Below are positions 16,954 to 28,544 of a stretch of 64,000 nt of DNA, in pieces. The notes under the pieces are model-generated. The model searched no databases. It saw only the letters and a list, made by a program, of their open reading frames with translations, and was not told the DNA's origin. Both the position numbers and the translations under genes were made by a program. The stretch is from DTU015 sp012837895 (GTDB lineage Bacteria > Bacillota > Sulfobacillia > Fermentithermobacillales > Fermentithermobacillaceae): assembly GCA_050952085.1 (NCBI GenBank), contig JBMNKH010000003.1, positions 1-64,000 on the forward strand, in the 5' to 3' direction. Positions within the stretch are counted from its first letter, which is position 1; the number at the start of each line of letters is the position of its first letter.

Positions 16954-19096
16954 TAACTCAGCGTCTTCCGGTAACGGCAAGAGGCAAAACAGGGAAGACC
17001 AGAACAACAATATCCAGGGGTTAGCTGAAAAACTAAAGCCCTACAGCCATGTGTTGGTATGGGCTGCGGTAACCTTTGTAGTCACCTTTGCTGTTTTCCT
17101 GATTTCGCTGGTGCCTCCTCAGGTGGAACTCAAGGTAGGCGAAGTTTCCCCTATTGACGTAAGGGCTACCAAGGAAGTGGTGGACGAAGCAGCCACAGAG
17201 GCACTCAGGGCAGAGATTATTGCAGGAGTTTCAGAAGTCTACGACAGCAATCCCAGGGTGCTCGACGAGATAAACGCTCTTTTTGATGACCTATTGTCGA
17301 AGATACAGACCTTGGCCTCCACTGAGGATATTTCCACCCAGGATATTGTGAGGGAACTGAGGCCTTTTGTGCCTGATGACGTGTCAGACCCTGACATTAT
17401 AGGGCTTGTAGCTACCTCCCCTGCCATAGTGGAACATGCAGTCAACAAGGCACAGCAACTGGTGGAAGACACGCTGTCCAGGGGACTCAAGTCTGAGAAC
17501 CTTGAAAAGGGCAAGGAAGATATCGTCGCACAGCTCCTCGTCGATGACTCAGTCCCGGAACAGGTCACCAAGGTTCTTGCAGGTTTTATCCAAAAGAATA
17601 TGAAACCTAACCTCATCCTCAACCAGGAAGAGACTGAAAAGAAGATCAGGCAGGCGCTTGCTTCGTTAGAGGCAGTCAAAATCCGCCGGGATGAGTTTAT
17701 AGTCAGAAAAGGCGATGTTGTCACCGAAAATCACATAGTGTTGCTGGAGAAACTCGGCATAATGGGAACCCGGGTAAGGTTTTCCCAGATATCAGGCGCT
17801 TTCCTCATAGCGCTCATCTTCTGCGGCTTTATCGGGGTGTACCTCGTTTCCTACCACACAGAGATGCTTACGCCTAAGAACACGGCGCTTCTGGCTTTGG
17901 TGATCATGGGGAGTCTGGTCGTGCTCAAGGTGTTGACCGGAGTCTCCAGTTTCCTCGCACCTGTACCTTTCGGGGTTATGCTGTCTGCCACTTTGATAGA
18001 CAGAAGGTTTGGGGCATTCTTCGGGGCAGGGCTTGCGCTTGCATCCGGGGTCCTCACTGGTTTTGAGGTCAAGTACGTAGCGTTAGCCCTCACGTCGGGG
18101 CTTGCTGCTGCGCTCGCTGTGAGAAAGGTTTGGAATAGGACCCAACTGTTTAAGGCGGGGCTTGTGGTTGCTATAGTGGCAGGGGTCACATACACGTGTC
18201 TGGGGCTCACAGGAGCTATGGCTATGGATGAGGTGTCAGTCTGGCGGGAAATGCTTATTGTGCTGGCCAATGGGCCCCTGTCGGCGGTGCTCGCAGTGGG
18301 TTCGCTGCCTATTTTCGAGACGGTCTTTGGCATACTTACCCCGATTAGGCTGCTTGAACTGTCTAATCCTGAGCATCCGCTGCTTCACAGGCTTCTCTTG
18401 GAGGCACCGGGTACGTATCACCATAGTATAATGGTAGGCAACCTTGCCGAGGCCGCCGCCATGGCCATAGGCGCTGACAGCCTGCTTGCCAGGGTAGGCG
18501 CGTATTACCACGACATCGGCAAGATCAGGCGGCCGTACCTGTTCACAGAGAACCAGGTGTTCGACATGGAGAACCCCCACGACAGGATGAGCCCGTCCTT
18601 GTCGTCCACCGCCATTATCTCTCACGTGAAAGATGGCGTTGAGTTGGCAAGGGAGCACAAAGTGCCTGAGCAGATTATAGATTTCATAAAGGAACATCAC
18701 GGAACCGGCCTTGCCTCGTACTTCTACATCAAGGCGGCTGAAGAAGCTGCAGCTAAAGACGAGAAGCCGCCTGAGGAATGGGCTTTCAGGTATGAAGGAC
18801 CCAGGCCCGGCAGCAAGGAAACTGCAATAGTGATGCTGGCTGACAGCATTGAAGCAGCTACCAGGTCACTTTCCAGGCCCACTCCGGCGCGCATTGAGTC
18901 TGTGGTGAGGAAAATCATACAGGAGCGGCTGTTTGATCACCAGCTGGACAAATCGGATCTAACCTTGCGGGAATTGGATACCATAGCAGAGACCTTTGTT
19001 CAGGTACTGTCCGGGTTGTTCCATACGAGAATCCAGTACCCGAGGAAAAATAACGACCAAGTGAAGAACGGAGCCGGTGAAGCAGATGACAGTTGA
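16907..19096 (+). CDS. yqfF: 7TM-HD domain c-di-AMP phosphodiesterase (PgpH/YqfF)
   Basis: A membrane protein of the 7TMR-HD family, which degrades c-di-AMP. GTG at 16907 follows AAAGAGGAG by seven bases and overlaps phoH by 47 bases; an upstream ATG at 16865 has no such site. 729 residues: a membrane segment at about 45-65, a long external domain, about six further helices, then a cytosolic HD domain with YHHSIMVGNLAEAA and ARVGAYYHDIGKIRRP, plus the later HHGTG motif. Translationally coupled to phoH and ybeY. Confidence 0.93.
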   Translation: MFRKTEKPGKPNNSINNSASSGNGKRQNREDQNNNIQGLAEKLKPYSHVLVWAAVTFVVTFAVFLISLVPPQVELKVGEVSPIDVRATKEVVDEAATEALRAEIIAGVSEVYDSNPRVLDEINALFDDLLSKIQTLASTEDISTQDIVRELRPFVPDDVSDPDIIGLVATSPAIVEHAVNKAQQLVEDTLSRGLKSENLEKGKEDIVAQLLVDDSVPEQVTKVLAGFIQKNMKPNLILNQEETEKKIRQALASLEAVKIRRDEFIVRKGDVVTENHIVLLEKLGIMGTRVRFSQISGAFLIALIFCGFIGVYLVSYHTEMLTPKNTALLALVIMGSLVVLKVLTGVSSFLAPVPFGVMLSATLIDRRFGAFFGAGLALASGVLTGFEVKYVALALTSGLAAALAVRKVWNRTQLFKAGLVVAIVAGVTYTCLGLTGAMAMDEVSVWREMLIVLANGPLSAVLAVGSLPIFETVFGILTPIRLLELSNPEHPLLHRLLLEAPGTYHHSIMVGNLAEAAAMAIGADSLLARVGAYYHDIGKIRRPYLFTENQVFDMENPHDRMSPSLSSTAIISHVKDGVELAREHKVPEQIIDFIKEHHGTGLASYFYIKAAEEAAAKDEKPPEEWAFRYEGPRPGSKETAIVMLADSIEAATRSLSRPTPARIESVVRKIIQERLFDHQLDKSDLTLRELDTIAETFVQVLSGLFHTRIQYPRKNNDQVKNGAGEADDS

Positions 19097-19565
19097 GGTA
19101 ACCACAAACCTTGAGTCTGAAATCAGTCCAAGGCAGATGGATTTTCTGGCAAGGTTGGCTTCGCGGGTGATACGCTATACCCTGAGGAGGGAAGGCGTGG
19201 ACCTGGCAACCATCCAGGTATCTGTCCTGTTTACCTGCGATGATTTCATAGCCTCCCTTAACAAGAGGTACCGGGATGAAGAAGGTCCTACCGATGTGTT
19301 GGCGTTTGCAATGGACGACGGCGAAGATAGCCAGGATCTTGAACCAGGCGAATCCCCGATGCCACACATGCTCGGCGACATAGTGATATCCCTGGATACA
19401 GCAGCCAGGCAAGCTGATGCCCATGGAAGACCCCTGCGTCAGGAAATAGCTCTGCTCTTAGTCCATGGCACTTTACATCTTCTTGGCTATGACCATGATG
19501 ACCCTCAAAAAGAGGCGATTATGTGGGCGAAGCAAGACGCGATCTTAAAAGCCCTCAATATTTAG
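19077..19565 (+). CDS. ybeY: Endoribonuclease YbeY
   Basis: A metal-dependent RNase for 16S rRNA 3' end maturation and ribosome quality control. The catalytic zinc motif H-x3-H-x5-H appears as HGTLHLLGYDHDD near residue 130. About 160 residues, as usual. GTG 19077 overlaps yqfF by 20 bases; ATG 19086 is a possible alternative start. Part of the phoH-yqfF-ybeY-dgkA unit. Confidence 0.94.
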   Translation: MKQMTVEVTTNLESEISPRQMDFLARLASRVIRYTLRREGVDLATIQVSVLFTCDDFIASLNKRYRDEEGPTDVLAFAMDDGEDSQDLEPGESPMPHMLGDIVISLDTAARQADAHGRPLRQEIALLLVHGTLHLLGYDHDDPQKEAIMWAKQDAILKALNI

Positions 19566-20131
19566 AACACCGGGACTTCCAGTCCCGTTCCCTTGGAGAC
19601 AGCTTCCGCCATGCCTGGGACGGGCTCAGGTACATCTACGTCAGCCAACGCAACATGCGGATACATGTTTTCGTTGCTTCCCTGGTGTTTGCTGCGGGTA
19701 TTGCTGTGGGGTTGGGAAGGACCGACTTGTTTATGGTTGCCCTGGCTGTGCTGGGTGTGTTGACGGCGGAAGTGGTTAACACGCTTACAGAGTCGCTTGT
19801 GGACTTGATGAAACCCGGATATAGCGTGATCGCCAAACTCATCAAGGACGTGGCTGCGGCGGGAGTGCTCCTGACTGCCGTTTTCTCAGTTGTAATTGGT
19901 GCTATCGTGTTCTACCCGGTTCTGGGCAACCTCCCAGGCGTATTTGAGGAGTTTGCCAGGTACAGGTGGCGTTATTTCCTGGCATATGTCGTGGTTTTCG
20001 TGCTGCCTTCCCTTTGGGGCGTATTGCATTTTGCCGGTTCCAAAGCTAGTGAAACAGCCCTTGGCGGCGCAAGCAAGGTTTCAGCCGGACCGGGCAAGGC
20101 AGGCACAGGTTCTGTTCAGGAGGAGAATTAG
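19523..20131 (+). CDS. dgkA: Diacylglycerol/undecaprenol kinase family membrane protein, extended
   Basis: An integral membrane lipid kinase; in Gram-positives this family phosphorylates undecaprenol. The core (about residues 22-125) has SFRHAWDGLRYI, three helices, and the catalytic AEVVNTLTESLVDL motif. At 202 residues it is about 70 longer than usual: one extra helix follows at about 120-145 and another near 155-175, with a Gly/Ser-rich tail. GTG start overlaps ybeY by 43 bases. The tail could be lineage specific or a fused remnant. Confidence 0.85.
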   Translation: MGEARRDLKSPQYLEHRDFQSRSLGDSFRHAWDGLRYIYVSQRNMRIHVFVASLVFAAGIAVGLGRTDLFMVALAVLGVLTAEVVNTLTESLVDLMKPGYSVIAKLIKDVAAAGVLLTAVFSVVIGAIVFYPVLGNLPGVFEEFARYRWRYFLAYVVVFVLPSLWGVLHFAGSKASETALGGASKVSAGPGKAGTGSVQEEN

Positions 20132-21010
20132 TTGCTTTACCAGTCTGAAGGCATTGTCCTGGACCAGGGCGACTTTGGGGAAAACGATAAGATAGCTAGG
20201 ATTTTCACAAGGCGGGAAGGGCTGGTAAGGGCGGTGGTAAAAGGCGCTCAACGGCCCAGGAGCAAGCTTAGGGGGCTCACCCAGCCCCTTACCTACGGGC
20301 TGTTCCAGCTTTACCGCGGACGGAGCCTGGACCGGGTCACCCAGGTGTCAGTCAGGAACGGGTTTCCTGGGATCATAGACGACTATGAAAAGATGATTTA
20401 CGCGCGCTATCTGGTTGAACTCCTGGCAAGCGTGCTCCCTGAAAAAGAGCGAGCAAGTGCGATGTTTGACTTGTTTCTGGCAGTGCTCGGTTGCCTGGAG
20501 CAGAAGGAAGATCCGTGGGTAATTGCCCGCTGGGCTGAGCTTGGGATTCTCAAACTGGCCGGTTTTGCGCCGTCGTTTTCCCGCTGCGTCTCATGTGGAA
20601 GCAAAGTGCAGGAACCCCCTGTGCATTTTTCCTTAAAGGACGGCGGCGCCCTGTGCGCGGCATGTATGCCCTTGGGGGCTGCTTTTCCCGGAAGCCAGGG
20701 CGCATCTAGCGCCGCATCTCCCGCCATATTTTCACCCGCACCGGCTGGTGCAGCTATGAGTGCACCTTCTCCAGAAAGCCAGGTGCGCGCCTACGGCGAA
20801 CTCATCCAGGTTTCGCCAGGAACCCTCAGGACTTTGGAGATGTTATCCACCCACGTGGCCTCGCCAAGGGTTGCCTGCCCTAACATAACAGCCAGGGGGC
20901 AGGTAAGGACAGAGATCAATGAGGTTTCGCGGAAATATATATCTTTTTTGCTTGATAAACGTCTTAAATCAGCCCCTTTGGTGGAAAGTATAGAAGATGA
21001 GAAGAAATGA
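20132..21010 (+). CDS. recO: DNA repair protein RecO
   Basis: A RecFOR mediator that helps load RecA on gapped DNA. 292 residues: an N-terminal OB fold (SEGIVLDQGDFGENDKIARIFTRREG), a helical domain, and a zinc-like module with CVSCG and CAACM. Between the helical and C-terminal parts is an Ala/Ser/Pro-rich insertion (about 185-215). TTG start directly after the dgkA stop, behind AGGAGGAG. era and cdd, often present before recO, are absent. Confidence 0.93.
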   Translation: MLYQSEGIVLDQGDFGENDKIARIFTRREGLVRAVVKGAQRPRSKLRGLTQPLTYGLFQLYRGRSLDRVTQVSVRNGFPGIIDDYEKMIYARYLVELLASVLPEKERASAMFDLFLAVLGCLEQKEDPWVIARWAELGILKLAGFAPSFSRCVSCGSKVQEPPVHFSLKDGGALCAACMPLGAAFPGSQGASSAASPAIFSPAPAGAAMSAPSPESQVRAYGELIQVSPGTLRTLEMLSTHVASPRVACPNITARGQVRTEINEVSRKYISFLLDKRLKSAPLVESIEDEKK

Positions 21011-21431
21011 CAAGTACAGGGGTGATTTGCAAGTGGGAAGCATGCCTTACCAAGATGATATGTTGTACAAAATAGATGAACTCAGGAAAAGGACCAATGC
21101 GACTTACGAAGCGGCCAAACTCGCGCTTGAGAGAGCGTCAGGCGACCTAGTCGAAGCCCTGGTGGAACTTGAAAAGTCGTCTCCCAGGCGTGAGATCATC
21201 AAGGTCAAAGGACCCGACCTGGTGCGGACTGTGTCAGAAATCATACGCAGGGGGAATGCGTCAAGGATCATTGTACGGAGCGGGGATTACGTTGTTGCTG
21301 ACATACCTGTTACAATAGGTGTTGTGGCAACGGTGTTTGCCCCTTGGCTGGCGCTCTTGGGTTCAGTGGCACTGTTGTTAAGCACGTGGACTGTTGAAAT
21401 AGAACGTCCCTTTGGTGAAAATGGACAGTAA
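20997..21431 (+). CDS. DUF4342 protein with UBA-like N-terminus
   Basis: 144 residues. A UBA/TS-N-like helix bundle (IDELRKRTNATYEAAKLALERASGDLVEALVEL, split over two helices) is followed by a conserved basic strand region and one hydrophobic segment, VTIGVVATVFAPWLALLGSVALLLSTW. The family sits next to recO or glyQ in many Clostridia and has no known function. The start overlaps recO by 14 bases; ATG 21043 is a plausible alternative and would remove an untypical 15-residue N-terminus. Confidence 0.82.
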   Translation: MRRNDKYRGDLQVGSMPYQDDMLYKIDELRKRTNATYEAAKLALERASGDLVEALVELEKSSPRREIIKVKGPDLVRTVSEIIRRGNASRIIVRSGDYVVADIPVTIGVVATVFAPWLALLGSVALLLSTWTVEIERPFGENGQ

Positions 21432-21451
21432 CAGGTGAAGCATTGGGGATG

Positions 21452-21501
21452 ATGAAACAGTGGGGACGCTCCTGGCCTTGGGATCGTCCCCGGTGTTTCA
21501 T
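21452..21501 (+). promoter_or_regulatory. Strong hairpin in the glyQ leader
   Basis: The arm at 21452-21468 (ATGAAACA..GGGGACG) pairs with 21485-21501 (CGTCCCC..TGTTTCAT) at 15 of 17 positions, with a 16-base loop. No T-run follows, so it is not a simple terminator. It ends 27 bases before the glyQ start and could control glyQ translation or mRNA stability. No T-box core motif was seen. Confidence 0.6.
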
Positions 21502-21528
21502 TTCATGGTGATGGGAAGGAGTATTACC

Positions 21529-22395
21529 GTGGGCGAGTTTCTCTATTTTCAGGATGTGATAAGGGCGCTGCAAGATTTCTGGGCGGAGCAAGGCTGTTAC
21601 ATAGGGCAGCCTTACGACATTGAAAAGGGAGCCGGAACAATGAATCCTCTAACCTTTTTCTATGTGCTCGGCCCTGACCCCTGGAACATGGCATATGTTG
21701 AACCTTGCAGGAGGCCCCAGGATGCCCGTTACGGGGATAATCCCAACAGGATGGGCCACTACTACCAGTTTCAGGTGATCCTCAAGCCCCCGCCTGACAA
21801 TGTGGTTGAGCTTTACATCGATTCCCTTGAACGTTTGGGCATAGACCGCAGGAATCACGACATCAGGCTTGTTGAAGACAACTGGGAATCACCTACTCTG
21901 GGAGCCGCAGGATTAGGCTGGGAAGTGTGGCTTGACGGCATGGAGATTACCCAGTTCACGTATTTTCAGGAGATGGGCGGCCTGGAGATCAAGCCGATTG
22001 CAGCAGAACTTACATACGGATTGGAGCGGCTTACAGCGTATATTCAGAATGTAGACAATGTGTGGGATATCCAGGTGTCGCCAGGGATTACATATGGCCG
22101 GATTTTCCTCGATCAAGAAAGGCAAAACTCGGTTTACGGGTTTGAAGTTGCCGACATTGAATTCCTCAGGAAACAGTTTGCCGGTTACGAGGAGGAGAGC
22201 GGGGCACTCAACGCCAAAGGGCTGGTAAGGCCGGCTTATGATTGTGCCCTCAAGTGTTCCCATATCTTTAACCTGCTGGATGCCAGGGGAGCGCTTTCAG
22301 TTGCAGAACGGCAGAACTACATTGCCAGAATCCGCAACCTCACACGCCAGTGCGCACATAAGTATATGAGTCTGCGGGGGTTTGACAAGAAATGA
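21529..22395 (+). CDS. glyQ: Glycyl-tRNA synthetase alpha subunit
   Basis: The catalytic alpha subunit of the alpha2beta2 enzyme that charges tRNA-Gly. 288 residues from GTG 21529, seven bases after AAGGAG; this gives the standard N-terminus (FLYFQDVIRALQDFWAEQGC). An in-frame GTG at 21460 would place the leader hairpin in the coding region. It contains YVEPCRRPQDARYGDNPNR and the motif 3-like LTYGLERL. Its stop overlaps the glyS start by four bases. Confidence 0.96.
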   Translation: MGEFLYFQDVIRALQDFWAEQGCYIGQPYDIEKGAGTMNPLTFFYVLGPDPWNMAYVEPCRRPQDARYGDNPNRMGHYYQFQVILKPPPDNVVELYIDSLERLGIDRRNHDIRLVEDNWESPTLGAAGLGWEVWLDGMEITQFTYFQEMGGLEIKPIAAELTYGLERLTAYIQNVDNVWDIQVSPGITYGRIFLDQERQNSVYGFEVADIEFLRKQFAGYEEESGALNAKGLVRPAYDCALKCSHIFNLLDARGALSVAERQNYIARIRNLTRQCAHKYMSLRGFDKK

Positions 22396-24560
22396 ATCAA
22401 GATTTGCTGTTTGAGATAGGTTCTGACGAGATCCCGGCACGATACCTTTTGCCTGCCATCAAGGGCATCAGGGAGAGGACCGCTGAAGCCCTGGAAAAGG
22501 CAAGGCTGGGTTTCGACTGTGTGGAATCCTACGGTACCCCAAGGCGGTTGGTAGTGTACGTAAAAGGCTTAGCTCCCAGGAGTACAGATATTACCACCAA
22601 GGTGAGGGGCCCTTCCAAGAAGGCAGCCTTCGACAGTGAAAGCAAGCCTACCCGGGCGCTTCTGGGGTTCAGCCGTTCGCTGGGCATAGACCCATCAGAC
22701 GCGGTTATAGAAGAAGAATCCGGCGGCGAATACATTTACGGTTTCAAGCATGAATCCGGAAGGCCTGTGGAAGAGATCCTTCCGGAAATCCTGCCCTCTG
22801 TGGTTATGGGCATGGATTGCCCTCATCCGCTCAGGTGGGGTGAAGGCGACTGGCGCTGGTACAGGCCAATACGCTGGCTGGTTTGCCTCTACGGTGAACA
22901 TCCGGTTTCTCTTGAGATTGCCGGGGTTAAGTCAGGGCGCACCAGTTTTGGCCACCGGACCTTGCATCCAGGCCATGTGGAAATCACATCAGCTTCCTCA
23001 TATTTTGAAACCATTGAAGATGCAGGAGTGATAGTTGACCACAACCGCCGGCGGGAAATCATACTCACAGGCGCAAGGGCCCTAGCAGGTGAGATATCAG
23101 GGGAACCCTTGGACGACAAAGGCTTGTTAGATGAGGTTAGCTGCTTATGTGAACATCCGGCAGTATTCAGGGGCGGGTTCAGCCCGGGATACCTCAGACT
23201 TCCCAAGGAAGTACTCATCACTGTCATGCGGCATCACCAACGGTATTTTCCCATCTTGGATAAGGACGGGAATGTGCTTCCAGGCTTTATAGGGGTGCGT
23301 GACGGCAGTGCCACGTACGGCATGGATAATGTGAGAAAGGGTAACCAATGGGTGCTTGTGGCGCGCTTGGAAGACGCCTTGTTCTTCTATTCCCAGGACC
23401 TGAACATTCCCCTTGCCGACAGGCTTCCGGAACTCAAGGGAGTGTACTTCTTGCGCGGGGCCGGGACCTTGTGGAATAAAGCCCACCGGCTTGTGGATAT
23501 CACCGCCTACCTCGGGCGGAGTCTCGGGCTCTCAGACACAGAAATGGAACCTGCCTTGGAAGCGGCCCGTCTTGCAAAATGTGACCTGGTAACCTTGCTG
23601 GTGAGGGAACTTCCCGAACTAGAGGGGATAATGGGCGGTCATTATGCAAGGGCACAGGGGGCTGACCAAGAAGTAGCTGAAGCCATATCCCAGCATTACA
23701 TGCCCAAAGGCGCAGGGGACAAGCTGCCTCACAAGGGTGCAGGTGCGTTGGTGGCGCTCGCAGATAAGCTTGATACCCTGTCCGTAGCTTTTGCCCTGGG
23801 TACCCAGGTTTCAGGGTCACAGGACCCCCTGGGGCTTAGGAGGGCTGCAACAGGAGTAGCAAACATAATCATGTCCCACGGTTACGATCTTAACCTCGAT
23901 AAGGTGCTCAAGTTCACTGCGGAACTTGCAGTGGGTGCAGTGAAACAGGACCGGGATGAACAAGGCAATCAGCTTGGCAGGCAGCCTGGCAGGCAACCTA
24001 AGGGAGGCAAACCAGGGAAGCACCTGGATGAAGCGTCCCTGATCCACAACCTGAAGCAGTTCATACTCTACAGGGTGGAGGCCCTTCTATTTGAACAAGG
24101 GTTACCCATAGAAATGATACGGGGTGTCATTAGTGGGGGCGAAACCAGGATCGCCAGGTTGCCCCATATGGCGCGGGCGCTTGCGGCTCTTGTGGGCACA
24201 GAAGATTTGGATAACGTGGTCACAGGATGGCGCAGGACTTCTGTGCTGGGGAGCAAGGCGCAAGGCAGGCAAGTGGCTGAGGAGCTGCTTGTTGAAGAAT
24301 CGGAAAAGCAGCTCTGCCATTTAATCGAGAGCAAGAGCGCGCTCATGGATGAGCTGTTTGACAATAAGAAATATGAAGAGTACCTTGAGGAACTTTCGGC
24401 TTTGAGGGTTCCCATAGACAGCTGCCTGGATAACGTGCTGATTATGGCAGAGGATGAAGCACTCAAGCAAAACCGGCTCAACCTCTTGGGCCTTGTGTCA
24501 GACATGTTTACCAGGTTTGCTGATTTTTCTTACGTGCTGCCTCTGACAGGTAAGAACTAA
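22392..24560 (+). CDS. glyS: Glycyl-tRNA synthetase beta subunit
   Basis: The tRNA-binding beta subunit partner of GlyQ, 722 residues (family about 690). It starts with LLFEIGSDEIPARYL, contains HD-type and anticodon-binding regions (DKLDTLSVAFALG, QDPLGLRRAA), and ends with VMAEDEALKQNRLNLL. A short low-complexity insertion (GRQPGRQPKGGKPGK, near residue 535) is not usual. Four-base overlap with glyQ gives coupled synthesis. Confidence 0.95.
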   Translation: MNQDLLFEIGSDEIPARYLLPAIKGIRERTAEALEKARLGFDCVESYGTPRRLVVYVKGLAPRSTDITTKVRGPSKKAAFDSESKPTRALLGFSRSLGIDPSDAVIEEESGGEYIYGFKHESGRPVEEILPEILPSVVMGMDCPHPLRWGEGDWRWYRPIRWLVCLYGEHPVSLEIAGVKSGRTSFGHRTLHPGHVEITSASSYFETIEDAGVIVDHNRRREIILTGARALAGEISGEPLDDKGLLDEVSCLCEHPAVFRGGFSPGYLRLPKEVLITVMRHHQRYFPILDKDGNVLPGFIGVRDGSATYGMDNVRKGNQWVLVARLEDALFFYSQDLNIPLADRLPELKGVYFLRGAGTLWNKAHRLVDITAYLGRSLGLSDTEMEPALEAARLAKCDLVTLLVRELPELEGIMGGHYARAQGADQEVAEAISQHYMPKGAGDKLPHKGAGALVALADKLDTLSVAFALGTQVSGSQDPLGLRRAATGVANIIMSHGYDLNLDKVLKFTAELAVGAVKQDRDEQGNQLGRQPGRQPKGGKPGKHLDEASLIHNLKQFILYRVEALLFEQGLPIEMIRGVISGGETRIARLPHMARALAALVGTEDLDNVVTGWRRTSVLGSKAQGRQVAEELLVEESEKQLCHLIESKSALMDELFDNKKYEEYLEELSALRVPIDSCLDNVLIMAEDEALKQNRLNLLGLVSDMFTRFADFSYVLPLTGKN

Positions 24561-24637
24561 CCTTGGAGGTCTTGAGTGCAGTTGGCCTGGCGCGGTATGG
24601 CCTGGCACAGGTTTGAGGCAGACAGGGAGGGTTACAT

Positions 24638-25454
24638 GTGGAGAGTGAAAGGCCTGCAGTGTTCGTATTTTCGGACTCACTAGGTGAAACAGCAGAACTT
24701 GTAGTAAGAGCTGCAGCCGCACAGTTTAATGCCGGAGGTGTGGATGTCCGGAAGTACGGGTACGTCCAGAGCGAAGAGGCGATTGACACGATTCTAGACC
24801 AAGCTCAAAGAAGGAAGTCCATTGTGGCGTACACCCTTGTCAAACCCGAACTCAGGGAATACGCAAGAGTCCAGGCCGGAATCAGGGGCATACTGTCAGT
24901 AGACGTGTTAGGGCCCATGTTGGATGCCCTTGCCACAGTTGCCCCGTCAGAGCCCAGATTCGAACCTGGGTTGAAGCACAGGCTCGATGAAGAGTATTTC
25001 AGACGTGTTGAGGCAGTTGAGTTTTCGGTCAAAGCTGACGATGGCAAAGACATTCTGTCCTTGCCCTTTGCCGACGTGGTACTCATAGGCGTTTCCCGCA
25101 CTTCGAAGACTCCTGTAAGCCTTTACTTGGCCCAGCGGGTATACAAGGTTGCAAACGTGCCCTTGGTGCCGGAGATTCCGCCGCCGGCTGAGCTGTTCAA
25201 GATTCCGGCTGAAAGGGTTATAGGGCTAACCCTGAGCCCTGAGAAACTGGTTAAGATAAGGAAAGAACGGCTAAGGGCCATGGGACTTGATGAAAACTCG
25301 TCTTATGCTGATCTCACGCGCATTCTTCAAGAACTCGACTATGCGAACAAGATCTTCCGCGAGTTGGGTTGCAGTGTGATAGATGTTACAGACAAGGCTG
25401 TTGAAGAAACAGCTAATGAGGTCTTGGAGATAATCAAGGGGAGGAGCATGAAAA

Positions 25455-25465
<11 letters not shown>
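24638..25465 (+). CDS. ppsR: PPDK regulatory protein (bifunctional kinase/pyrophosphorylase)
   Basis: A DUF299 protein that both inactivates PPDK by ADP-dependent threonine phosphorylation and reactivates it by Pi-dependent dephosphorylation. 275 residues. The N-terminus is FSDSLGETAELVVRAAAAQF. The P-loop-like motif GVSRTSKTP is at residues 151-159, and the C-terminus holds the RTREYADLTR-like segment. GTG start; its end overlaps ppdK by 11 bases, matching its role. Confidence 0.93.
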
Positions 25466-28100
<2,635 letters not shown>

Positions 28101-28544
28101 AGTCTATGGACTCAGCAGGCAGTAGGCAGGCGAAGGCCATAGACCCGGCGTCTGTAGGCTAGGGGGAACCATAGACGGAGCCAGCAGTAGACAGGCAAGA
28201 TCGAGCCGGCATAAGGAGCCTGTAGAAGCTAGCAAAAGCTTTGGGAAAAGGGCCCGGGAAACCGGGCCCTGAAGCGTCTAGGGCCGGAAGCCGCCCGCAA
28301 TATCAGCCATGTCATCCTCTCACATCCTTCCCGTCTCCATAGGACTTTTGGTTCTAAAGGTCGTATATACAATTGCAGGCAAGTCACAAATCCGGACTCC
28401 TACGTTATTGCCCAATACTCTGGTAACTTCAGAATGATTATCACGGGTCAAGAAGGAATTCCGGAATGGAAGTCGAATACTATACGGGTTACATTGTGCC
28501 CAAATCCCAAAGAATGTTTAGGGAAGGAGCTAGAAGGTAAGACG
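28101..28544. other. Intergenic region ppdK-dnaG
   Basis: The first 120 bases are a loose repeat of CCATAGAC and AGCAGTAG.CAGG segments. A strong hairpin lies at 28249-28270. After it is a pyrimidine-rich stretch and AT-rich DNA around 28345-28375 (TTTTGGTT, TATATACAAT), where the dnaG-rpoD promoter may lie, but no clean -35/-10 pair is seen. The frame upstream of the dnaG start is open but does not look like protein. Confidence 0.45.
28249..28270 (+). terminator. Hairpin after ppdK
   Basis: AGGGCCCGG (28249-28257), GAAA loop, CCGGGCCCT (28262-28270). A perfect 9-bp stem with a stable tetraloop. No T-run follows on the plus strand, so it may stabilise mRNA ends or need Rho. On the minus strand TTTT follows. 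Confidence 0.6.

Noticed and set aside
21432..21528. A T-box riboswitch before glyQ.
   Set aside because: No conserved T-box or antiterminator sequence and too little space; only one hairpin is present.
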